Positions 1 to 6,259 of a stretch of DNA of 14,617 bases are shown here, piece by piece (the first letter of the stretch is position 1; each line of letters starts with the position of its first letter). Origin of the DNA: an uncultured Eubacteriales bacterium (GTDB lineage: Bacteria; Bacillota; Clostridia; Christensenellales; Borkfalkiaceae); contig CACXHH010000094.1 of the NCBI GenBank assembly GCA_902767455.1, positions 1 through 14,617 of the forward strand, written 5' to 3'. A program made the translations under genes and the position numbers. The notes beneath the pieces were generated by a model. It searched no databases. It was not told the DNA's origin and saw only the letters and a program-made list of their open reading frames with translations.

Positions 1-648
1 GAGATAGTAGTTCATCATGGAGAACATACCCTTCTTCATTTCACCGCCGTACCAGGTGTTGATGATGACCTGTTCACGGCTGGTGATATTGAATACGACA
101 GCCGTTTCGGAGTTAAGACCGAGTTCTTTGTAATTTTCGACTTTAGCTTTGGAAGCGTTGTAAACTACGAAATCGGGCTCGAAGTTTTCGAGTTCTTCGG
201 CGGTGGGAACGATGAACATATTCTTGATGAAGTGCGCCTGCCAAGCGACTTCAACTATAAAGCGGACTGCCATACGCGTATCTTTGTTGGCGCCGCAGAA
301 CGCGTCGACTACGAAAAGACGTTTGCCGGAGAGTTCCTTCAAAGCTATATCCTTGACAGCCTTCCATGCTTCCTGCGAAGCGGGGTGGTTGTCGTTCTTG
401 TAAGCTTCGGAAGTCCACCAGACGGTGTCTTTGGAGTTTTCGTCAACGACGATGAATTTATCTTTGGGGGAACGACCGGTGTAGATACCCGTCATAACGT
501 TTACCGCGCCCAGTTCGCTGACCTGACCTTTTTCATAGCCGGTGAGTTCGGGTTTGGTTTCTTCTTCAAAGAGCATCTCGTAAGAGGGGTTGTAAACGAC
601 CTCTTTAACGTCGGTAATGCCGTACTTGGTTAAATCGATTTTTGACAT
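1..648 (-). CDS. pckA: Phosphoenolpyruvate carboxykinase (ATP), N-terminal part; continues beyond the window
   Basis: This cytoplasmic enzyme interconverts oxaloacetate + ATP and phosphoenolpyruvate + CO2 + ADP, in gluconeogenesis or, in many fermenters, in CO2-fixing succinate formation. The 216 codons present run without a stop to the window edge; the family is usually about 530 residues, so roughly 40% is here. Seen in the sequence: VMTGIYTGRSPKDKF (residues 51-65), whose TGRSPKD segment carries the substrate-binding arginine, and NTWYGGEMKKGMFSMMNY (about 197-214), the tyrosine/double-lysine segment lining the active site. Both are hallmarks of the ATP-dependent rather than the GTP-dependent family. 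The ATG at 646-648 is preceded by a GAGG Shine-Dalgarno core and gives the expected N-terminus (MSKIDLTKYG). The gene follows the envelope operon in the same direction but has its own probable promoter, so it is likely an independent housekeeping unit. Confidence 0.97.
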   Translation of the reverse strand, partial: MSKIDLTKYGITDVKEVVYNPSYEMLFEEETKPELTGYEKGQVSELGAVNVMTGIYTGRSPKDKFIVVDENSKDTVWWTSEAYKNDNHPASQEAWKAVKDIALKELSGKRLFVVDAFCGANKDTRMAVRFIVEVAWQAHFIKNMFIVPTAEELENFEPDFVVYNASKAKVENYKELGLNSETAVVFNITSREQVIINTWYGGEMKKGMFSMMNYYL

Positions 649-724
649 TTTATACCTCGTTTATAATTATTTTCGTTATTTGGTTGCGGAAGATATTTTG
701 CCGAACGTGCGATCGTGAAAATCA

Positions 725-775
725 TTGAAAGTTAAAGCCCGAAAAATGCGTTTTTGCCGCGTTTTTAAGCTTCAA
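725..775 (-). repeat. Imperfect inverted repeat in the pckA leader
   Basis: The arms TTGAAAGTTAAA (725-736) and TTTAAGCTTCAA (764-775) are complementary at 10 of 12 positions. Between them lies a second small palindrome, AAAAATGCGTTTTT. On the minus strand both would fall within the predicted pckA leader RNA. I do not recognise a known riboswitch class. It could be an operator-like site, an RNA structure or chance in AT-rich DNA. Confidence 0.3.
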
Positions 776-825
776 GCTGCGATTTTGGTCGTCAAAAACG
801 GTAAACCTCAACTTCTGCCGATATA

Positions 826-854
826 ATTTTATCACGAATTATTCAAATAGTAAA
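826..854 (-). promoter_or_regulatory. Probable sigma-70/sigma-A promoter of pckA
   Basis: Read on the minus strand, TTTACT (849-854, 4 of 6 consensus bases) is separated by exactly 17 bases from TAAAAT (826-831, 5 of 6). Transcription would start near 819, leaving a leader of about 170 nt before the pckA ATG. A TTGCAA further upstream is an alternative -35 but pairs with a poorer -10. Confidence 0.5.
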
Positions 855-919
855 ACGTTTGCAAGCGAAAATTCAAGCTTTTGAAAAAATTTTCATATTT
901 AAAGCGAAAATCGCCTTTT

Positions 920-3145
920 TTACGCCAGACAAATCGAAACGAGATAGTATCGTTCCGAGTTCAGATAAATCGTGGAAGTTATTCTGTAAGCGCGTTCGCG
1001 TCCGCTTACCGACAAGGCTTTTTCTATCGCGTAGCTTGCGGCTTTTGCAGACGAATCGAACAGCTTCGCGTTCAAATACACGGGTAGATATACGCTTTTT
1101 GCGTTTTGCGCCGCCTGAGCCGACAACAAGTATTCTATATACCGATCGGCAGAGTTTAAGTCGTCGCAAAGATAATCGTTTTCGCCGTCGTAAGTAAACT
1201 CGCTCTGATAACTAAAGTCCGCGGGGGTATATTCTTCGGAAGCGGAAACTTTATCTTCGGTGATATCGTCGTAAATACCGTAGTGCTCGTCTTTGGTCAT
1301 AGCAAGGCACAAGTTTCTGAAAACGTTTACGTCGCCGTAGTTAGTCGGAGCCGCGCCTGAATTCGAGTACGTCAGATCGCAAAGATAGTCGCGCCCGTCC
1401 ACGCGGAAATAGTTATACGAGTGAATATAAAATTCGGTGTAAACGGAATACGACTCGTCAATCAAGAAAGCGCTTCTGCCGCTTCCTTTAACGTGTTGAG
1501 CGACAACTCTTTTCACGTCGAGCCCTTCCAAAAGCGCAAGCAGAGAAAAGGCTTTGGAATACCCGTAGCATACCGCAGATCCGTATAAAAGCGCGCCGTC
1601 GGCGTAAAATGAAGTAAAGCGCGCCGCGAGCATATCCGATTCGTACTTCTTATCAAGACAGTATTTGCCCACGCTCTCGTCGGCGTAATCGTCGTAAACG
1701 GCGTTCGTTATCAGATAAATATAGATGGCGTACGCCTTCTCGAAAGCCGTCATGTCGTCGTCGCATATAGAAACGAGAATTTCCGTAGCCTTCTCAAGCG
1801 CCTTTTCTGCGGGAGAATCTTTTACGGGCGCGACCTTTTTTCCGAGCGACAAGGCGAAAATAAGCCTGTCCGAATCGTAAACGGTAACTCCGTTATCCCC
1901 GTCTATAACGCCGAAATCGTAGTTTTTCGGGCGTTTTGAAGAACGCAGAGAGCCTTCGGCAAAATAGGGGTTTACGCTCTCGGGCTTTGAAACGATCATA
2001 TCGCCGCCGTAATATTTTACGACCACCTGAACGTAACCGCCTTCCAAAGCCTGACCTTTCACCGAAGCCGTGGAAGCTAAAAGATCGCTCGTGATATATA
2101 ACGCGTCAAGAAGCGTTTCGACGTCGTCGAAGTCGAAACTTACTTTTATAACGAAGCTTTCAACGCGGTAAAAGACGTAGTAATCGGCTTGCTTTACGAA
2201 CTCGTCGAAGCTCGAAACGCCGTTTGGAAAGGGCTCGTCAAGCAAAGTTACGAGCTCGTAGTCGGAAACGAAACCTTTTATCGTATCGCCGCCTGATTCG
2301 GCGGCAACGGAACTTACCATCTCGTCGTACCGCGCCGCCGTATAGGGCGAAGAAAACTCCGTCGGTTTACCGTTGACGACGGTGACGGGAATTTCGACCT
2401 GCTTTCCGAGATAGCCTATCGTAACCTTCTCGTCGCCCGCCGTAAGCGCGGCGTCGGGAACGGCGAAATTGTAAACGTACGACGTTTTACCTTCCGAAGA
2501 CACGGCAAGGCGCATACCCGTTTTATCGAAGCGTTCGCCCGCAACGTAAAGGCTTCTTATCGGTTTGCGGTCGACTAAAACCGAAAAATCGTTTTGCTTT
2601 ACGACCGTTATATCGACGGTCGTTTGCCTTCCGTTATAAGAAATCGTCGCCTGCGTATCGGTAGCGGTGAGCGGTGTGAGCGGAGAAACCGTATAATCTT
2701 CTACGGTTTTGATGTTTCCGTCCGAATATTCGGCGACGACGACCATGCCGCTTTTATCGAAAATTTCGCCTTCGACGTACGCGAGTTTGTTCGGTTGGCG
2801 CGTGACAAAAACGCCGATAAGCTCGGGCGTATTTACCGTTACGGAAAAGCTCGCAAAAGCGTTGCGGTAAGTCACGGTGACGGAAGTGTCGCCCGCGTGA
2901 AGCACCGTTTTATCCACGGAATAAAGACTTATCTCGCGCGAGCCGCCGTCCGAAAAGGACGCGATAACGACCATACCCGAAGTATCGAGCATTTCACCGT
3001 CGGAATAAGTCGTCTTTATCGGCGGACGAGTGATAGTTATACCCGTAAGCGTAACGGCAGTTGACGGCTCTTCGCACGAAGCGGCAAAAAAGACCGTTAT
3101 CACGCATACGAGCGCGCATATTATTTTTTTAAAAAATCTGTTCAT
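920..3145 (-). CDS. Lipoprotein with three Ig-like domains and a transglutaminase-like domain
   Basis: This is a predicted surface-anchored enzyme of 741 residues. The N-terminus is a lipoprotein signal: basic MNRFFKK, a hydrophobic core and lipobox AASC with Cys24. Three related modules follow at about 31-105, 109-183 and 187-257, each with a Y-x2-G-E-x-(F/L)-D-x-(S/T)-G-M pattern typical of bacterial Ig-like (BIG) domains. After a linker region of unrecognised fold, a transglutaminase/cysteine-protease-like core occupies about 465-610: Cys526 in GSAVCYGYS, His575 in IHSYNYFRVDG and Asp590 in LCDLTYS form the expected Cys-His-Asp triad. Such domains can cross-link, cleave or rearrange amide bonds; the substrate here is unknown. 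It is the third gene of the operon with the MBOAT and SGNH-like genes. The start at 3145 gives the signal peptide but has no clear Shine-Dalgarno site, which suggests translational coupling to the upstream gene. Confidence 0.85.
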   Translation of the reverse strand: MNRFFKKIICALVCVITVFFAASCEEPSTAVTLTGITITRPPIKTTYSDGEMLDTSGMVVIASFSDGGSREISLYSVDKTVLHAGDTSVTVTYRNAFASFSVTVNTPELIGVFVTRQPNKLAYVEGEIFDKSGMVVVAEYSDGNIKTVEDYTVSPLTPLTATDTQATISYNGRQTTVDITVVKQNDFSVLVDRKPIRSLYVAGERFDKTGMRLAVSSEGKTSYVYNFAVPDAALTAGDEKVTIGYLGKQVEIPVTVVNGKPTEFSSPYTAARYDEMVSSVAAESGGDTIKGFVSDYELVTLLDEPFPNGVSSFDEFVKQADYYVFYRVESFVIKVSFDFDDVETLLDALYITSDLLASTASVKGQALEGGYVQVVVKYYGGDMIVSKPESVNPYFAEGSLRSSKRPKNYDFGVIDGDNGVTVYDSDRLIFALSLGKKVAPVKDSPAEKALEKATEILVSICDDDMTAFEKAYAIYIYLITNAVYDDYADESVGKYCLDKKYESDMLAARFTSFYADGALLYGSAVCYGYSKAFSLLALLEGLDVKRVVAQHVKGSGRSAFLIDESYSVYTEFYIHSYNYFRVDGRDYLCDLTYSNSGAAPTNYGDVNVFRNLCLAMTKDEHYGIYDDITEDKVSASEEYTPADFSYQSEFTYDGENDYLCDDLNSADRYIEYLLSAQAAQNAKSVYLPVYLNAKLFDSSAKAASYAIEKALSVSGRERAYRITSTIYLNSERYYLVSICLA

Positions 3146-3173
3146 ACTTAATATTTATTAAAAATCTGTTCAT
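3129..3173 (-). other. 14-codon decoy reading frame created by the 28-bp duplication
   Basis: The upstream copy of the duplicated start region retains its ATG (3171-3173), two bases after the stop codon of the SGNH-like gene. It now opens a frame of 14 codons (MNRFLINIKYEQIF) that ends at TAA (3129-3131), 12 bases inside the true lipoprotein gene. It is out of frame with the real gene. Probably it has no product function, but it could act as a coupling leader or reduce initiation at 3145. Confidence 0.35.
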
Positions 3174-3187
3174 ACTTAATATTTATT
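3132..3187. repeat. Perfect 28-bp tandem duplication across a stop/start junction
   Basis: Positions 3132-3159 and 3160-3187 are identical over all 28 bases. The unit spans the last codons and stop of the SGNH-like gene and the start codon of the lipoprotein gene. Without the second copy the two genes would be separated by 2 bases (TAAgtATG); with it the gap is 30 bases and a decoy ATG is present. The absence of any mismatch implies a very recent slippage or recombination event, or an assembly artefact. Confidence 0.95.
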
Positions 3188-4579
3188 GATGTATTTTCTG
3201 TACTTTGACCAAGTGTAATTGCTTATGAACGCAGAATATTGATCGGCTTTGACGAACGCCTTTACGTACTCGGCGGCGCCGTCGAACAGCCCTTCGTCGG
3301 GGATAGACGTCGAGCCGGGGTTTTCGGTTTCAAAATAAACGCTTGAAAGCTTTTCGCACCCGTAGAATATTTCGGCGTCGAAAATGCGGTAACAGTTGGG
3401 TACGGAAAGCTTTTCGAGCGAGCGACAGCCTTCGAAACAGCGCGTATAGACGCCGAGAACTTTTCTGCCGCCGAAAGCCGTTGGGAGCGTAAGCTCGCGC
3501 GAGCTACGGTATTCTTCCTTGACGCCCGTAAGATAGAGTACGCCGCCTATTTCTTCGGCGATAAAACATTTTTCGTTTTCGTCGTAGGGAAGAACTCCGT
3601 CCTGAGACTGCTGCGGCTCGGGCACGAAAATATCGGTCGGGGTGTTTATCCCGTAAACGACTTTGATATTTTCCACCATCTTCGCCGTATGAAGGAGCGC
3701 GCCGCTGTCGTTTAAGTGGTAGTTTGTGTTGTAAAAATACTTTTGGTCGTAAGTAAAATCGAAAGGTGACGCAAGCACTTCGCAGATAAGCTCGCTTTTT
3801 AGCTTGGACGAAAACGCCAAGGACTGCTCTTCGTCGAACTTCGCCGCGGCGGCGTTGGTCGGGGAAAAGGTAAAATATACGTCCACGCCGCGTTTTTGAA
3901 GCTTTTTCGCGTAGTCGTTGACGTAGTCGATAAACTCCTTATCGTACAGCCCGAGAGTGACGGGGCTTGTTATATCCTTTCCGTTCGGCATAACGTTATA
4001 CGGGCGCGGATAATCGATATCGCCGTATTCGTTAAAGCTCGTGCGCGAGTAAAGCTCGCTCGAAGAAACCCCGGCTCCGCCGCTTATCGAAAGCTTATCG
4101 AAAAGGAAATCGAAATAATTATACGCAATTTCCACGTTTTCGCCAAGTGAAAGGAGCGAAAATATCTCGCGTTTCAGGTTTGCCGCCCGCCACGCGACGT
4201 CGGCGTTGAAGTAGAGAGAATAAGTCTGTTTTTCAAGTTCGGGAGCAAGGATAACGACGTCGCCGGCGTTTAAGTTGGCAAGCGATATTTCCATCATCGC
4301 CTTGGTGCCGAGCGCCGCGTAAACGCCGAGATCGACGACCTTTACGCCAAGCTCGAGCTCTAAAATATCGCTTCTCAAACCGAACGGAAGGCTGCTTCCG
4401 CCAACGAAAACTATCTTTTCGTCGTTCGTGCTTTTCAAGAGCTCGTATTTATCTACGAGCGAAGCCGTAAACGAGTTCGCGTAGTTATTAACGCACGATT
4501 CGCCCGCGACGATAAACGCGGCAAACGGCGCGAGCGCAATAGACAGACATATTATTATATATTTGAAAAATCTCTTCAT
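3176..4579 (-). CDS. SGNH-hydrolase-like acylation partner with a C-terminal BspA-type LRR tail
   Basis: The likely role is transfer or handling of acyl groups on an extracellular polymer together with the adjacent MBOAT protein, as AlgJ/AlgX or DltD do for AlgI/DltB. The 467-residue protein has an N-terminal membrane anchor or signal (about 5-26). An SGNH-like domain follows: FVGGSSLPFG (58-67, candidate nucleophile Ser62 or Ser63), VVDLGVYAALG (81-91), GDVVILAPE (106-114) and the late histidine block YNTNYHLNDSG (283-293, His288). Residues about 335-467 are different: TAFGGRKVLGVYTRCFEGCRSLEKL-like segments match BspA-type leucine-rich repeats (LRR_5), at least two to three units, usually ligand-binding surface modules. 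The start has AGGAG at 4589-4593, overlapping the MBOAT stop codon, 9 bases from the ATG. The assignment to the superfamily is firm; the polymer acted on is not known. Confidence 0.8.
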   Translation of the reverse strand: MKRFFKYIIICLSIALAPFAAFIVAGESCVNNYANSFTASLVDKYELLKSTNDEKIVFVGGSSLPFGLRSDILELELGVKVVDLGVYAALGTKAMMEISLANLNAGDVVILAPELEKQTYSLYFNADVAWRAANLKREIFSLLSLGENVEIAYNYFDFLFDKLSISGGAGVSSSELYSRTSFNEYGDIDYPRPYNVMPNGKDITSPVTLGLYDKEFIDYVNDYAKKLQKRGVDVYFTFSPTNAAAAKFDEEQSLAFSSKLKSELICEVLASPFDFTYDQKYFYNTNYHLNDSGALLHTAKMVENIKVVYGINTPTDIFVPEPQQSQDGVLPYDENEKCFIAEEIGGVLYLTGVKEEYRSSRELTLPTAFGGRKVLGVYTRCFEGCRSLEKLSVPNCYRIFDAEIFYGCEKLSSVYFETENPGSTSIPDEGLFDGAAEYVKAFVKADQYSAFISNYTWSKYRKYINKY

Positions 4580-4591
4580 ATCCCGCCGCTC

Positions 4592-6049
4592 CTAAAACGC
4601 AAAGTAGATAAACGACGAGCTTATATCCACGCTTTTAAGGTAGATAAAGCTTGCGGCGGTAACGGCGATAAGAGCCGAATAGGTAAGGTATTTTAAGGCA
4701 ACTCCGACGTTTTTCGCGGCGCCGCCCCTTTGGTAAAGACGGGTTGACGCTTTAAGTATGCGCGCGTAAGAAAAATACAGCGCGAGTATTATCGCCGCGG
4801 CGACGGCAAACGACGGCGTGAGCGATAAAAAAGACGCAGTAGCCGAAAAATACGCGGCGGTAAACGCCCAGTCGGTAAACAGTTTGGCGTAAGCCGAAAG
4901 CGTGGCGTAAATGTCGGCGCTTCTGAACGGCACCCATAAAAGAGTGACGATAATAAACGTAACGCACGTTTTCAGCGCGGTTTTAAGCTTGTTTTCCTTA
5001 AAGCGGAAGAGCTTTTCGGCGCCCTTTTCGGCTATCTGAACGAGAGCGTGTAAAACGCCCCAGACGAGATAGTTAAGCGCCGCGCCGTGCCACAGTCCGC
5101 TGACGACGAACACGATAAGAACGTTGAACGCGTATCTTATAAACGAAACTCTGCTCCCGCCGAGGGGAATATATAAGTAGTCGCGCAGCCAATGCGAGAG
5201 AGTGATATGCCATCTGCGCCAGAAATCGCGCACGGAAACGGCAAGGTAGGGCGCGTTGAAGTTATCCGAAAGCCTTATCCCGTAAACGCGGGCAAGACCT
5301 TTGGCTATATCCGAATACCCCTTGAAGTCGCAAAGTATCTGCGCGGAAAAGGCAAGAGTGGCTATAAGCACGGCAAGCCCTGAAGCGCCGCTTAAATTTT
5401 CGTAAGTCGCGTTGACGATAACGCCGAGAATATCGGCTACGGCTATCTTCTCGAAAAAGCCTATCGCCATGAGCTTAAAGCCTTCGATAAAGTCGTTTTC
5501 GTTGTAGACGTGTTCGGCTTTTAACTGCGGGATAAGGTCGCCCGATCTTTCGATGGGCCCCGCGATAAGCTGCGGATAAAAACTTAAATAAAGCGCGTAT
5601 ATGAAGATATTTTTTTCGTTAGCCGTCTTACCCGAATACACGTCGGCAACGTAGGAAAGAGCCTGAAAAGTGTAAAACGAAATGCCTATCGGAAGCACGA
5701 TATCGAGAGTTATATTGAATTTTGCGCCGCCGATAACGTTGGCAAACAGCGCCACTCCGCGCGCGAAAAAGTTGTAATATTTAAAGAAGAACAGCGTTCC
5801 GATTATCGCGATAAACGACAAAACGAGAAAAAGCTTCTTTTTTTCGGGAACGTTTTCCATCATTATCGCGGCAAAATACGATACGAGCGTTACGAAGATA
5901 AGAACGAGCGACAAAAGAACGTTCCACCACGCGTAAAAGACGTAGCTCGCGACGAGCAGAACGTAGTTGCGGGCAATCTTGGGCACGACGAAAAACACCG
6001 CCGTAACGACGATGAAAAATATTAAAAATTCCACCGAATTAAACAGCAT
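4592..6049 (-). CDS. MBOAT family membrane O-acyltransferase (AlgI/DltB type)
   Basis: This integral membrane protein of 485 residues probably passes acyl groups across the membrane for O-acylation of an exopolysaccharide or wall polymer. Family marks seen in order: an N-terminal hydrophobic block with YVFYAWWN (36-43); FFFKYYNFF (87-95); LPIGISFYTFQALSYVADVY (119-138); LYLSFYPQLIAGPIER (153-168); SVRDFWRRWHITLSHWLRD (272-290) followed by YLYIPLGGSR; and SGLWHGAALNYLVWG (317-331), containing His321, the conserved MBOAT active-site histidine. About ten hydrophobic segments are visible. Length is normal for AlgI homologues. The start has GGAG at 6056-6059 with 6-base spacing. It heads the operon, 12 bases before the SGNH-like gene, the classic MBOAT-partner pair. 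The acceptor could be a polysaccharide, teichoic acid or glycan; no dltA/dltC genes are present, so a D-alanylation role is not supported. Confidence 0.92.
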   Translation of the reverse strand: MLFNSVEFLIFFIVVTAVFFVVPKIARNYVLLVASYVFYAWWNVLLSLVLIFVTLVSYFAAIMMENVPEKKKLFLVLSFIAIIGTLFFFKYYNFFARGVALFANVIGGAKFNITLDIVLPIGISFYTFQALSYVADVYSGKTANEKNIFIYALYLSFYPQLIAGPIERSGDLIPQLKAEHVYNENDFIEGFKLMAIGFFEKIAVADILGVIVNATYENLSGASGLAVLIATLAFSAQILCDFKGYSDIAKGLARVYGIRLSDNFNAPYLAVSVRDFWRRWHITLSHWLRDYLYIPLGGSRVSFIRYAFNVLIVFVVSGLWHGAALNYLVWGVLHALVQIAEKGAEKLFRFKENKLKTALKTCVTFIIVTLLWVPFRSADIYATLSAYAKLFTDWAFTAAYFSATASFLSLTPSFAVAAAIILALYFSYARILKASTRLYQRGGAAKNVGVALKYLTYSALIAVTAASFIYLKSVDISSSFIYFAF

Positions 6050-6076
6050 TTTCCGCTCCGAAAAAAACTTTATCTT

Positions 6077-6105
6077 ATTTTAACAAAAAAATACCGCTAT
6101 GTCAA
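6077..6105 (-). promoter_or_regulatory. Promoter of the MBOAT/SGNH/transglutaminase operon
   Basis: On the minus strand a perfect TTGACA (6100-6105) is followed after 17 bases by TAAAAT (6077-6082, 5 of 6). Transcription should start near 6070, leaving a short leader of about 20 bases that contains the GGAG ribosome-binding site. No further obvious promoter appears before the two downstream genes. Confidence 0.8.
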
Positions 6106-6157
6106 TTATTGAAAGCTATTTCACCGTTAAGTCGCTCACGACCTCTAAGCTCTGACG

Positions 6158-6198
6158 GTTTTTTTCTTACCCCGCAAGAAAAAAACGTTAATAAAAAT
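6158..6198. repeat. Hairpin plus conserved AT-rich sequence, copy A
   Basis: GTTTTTTTCTT (6158-6168) and AAGAAAAAAAC (6176-6186) form an 11-bp inverted repeat around ACCCCGC. The right arm continues into CGTTAATAAAAAT. The stretch 6176-6198 matches 10771-10792 except for one A in the A-run. In both places a GC-containing hairpin follows immediately. It may be a terminator tail shared by descent or the remnant of a small dispersed element. Confidence 0.65.
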
Positions 6199-6227
6199 AT
6201 TCCGCCGCGACGATTTCGTCGCGGCGG
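6192..6227 (-). terminator. Intrinsic terminator of the 957-residue protein gene
   Basis: An 11-bp GC-rich stem (CCGCCGCGACG 6202-6212 with CGTCGCGGCGG 6217-6227, loop ATTT) is followed on the minus strand by an AT-rich tail, ATATTTTTAT (6191-6200). It lies about 33 bases past the stop codon at 6260 and separates this gene from the promoter of the next operon. Confidence 0.88.
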
Positions 6228-6259
6228 CAAATTCAAAAGTTATTAAGTCCGATCAAAAA

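Larger units (their letters stand above)
649..919 (-). other. Intergenic region and pckA leader
   Basis: This 271-base AT-rich gap lies between the end of the transglutaminase-like lipoprotein gene and pckA, both on the minus strand. It holds a probable promoter (826-854), which implies a pckA 5' leader of about 170 nt, and an imperfect inverted repeat inside that leader (725-775). Just after the upstream stop codon there is only a weak GCGA-TTT-TCGC hairpin (about 909-919), so I see no convincing terminator and read-through into pckA is possible. No credible small gene is visible. Confidence 0.6.

Noticed and set aside
232..633. A plus-strand frame of 133 codons at the left edge.
   Set aside because: It is opposite pckA, whose minus-strand translation matches the family residue by residue.
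870..919. Rho-independent terminator after the transglutaminase-like gene.
   Set aside because: Only a 4-bp GCGA/TCGC stem and a bulged AT hairpin are present, too weak to call.
2594..3064. A plus-strand frame of 156 codons.
   Set aside because: It lies opposite the Ig-like domains of the lipoprotein and encodes an arginine-rich sequence with no support.
4592..6049. Naming the MBOAT gene dltB.
   Set aside because: No dltA or dltC is adjacent, and the partner resembles the broader AlgJ/SGNH group with an LRR tail rather than canonical DltD.
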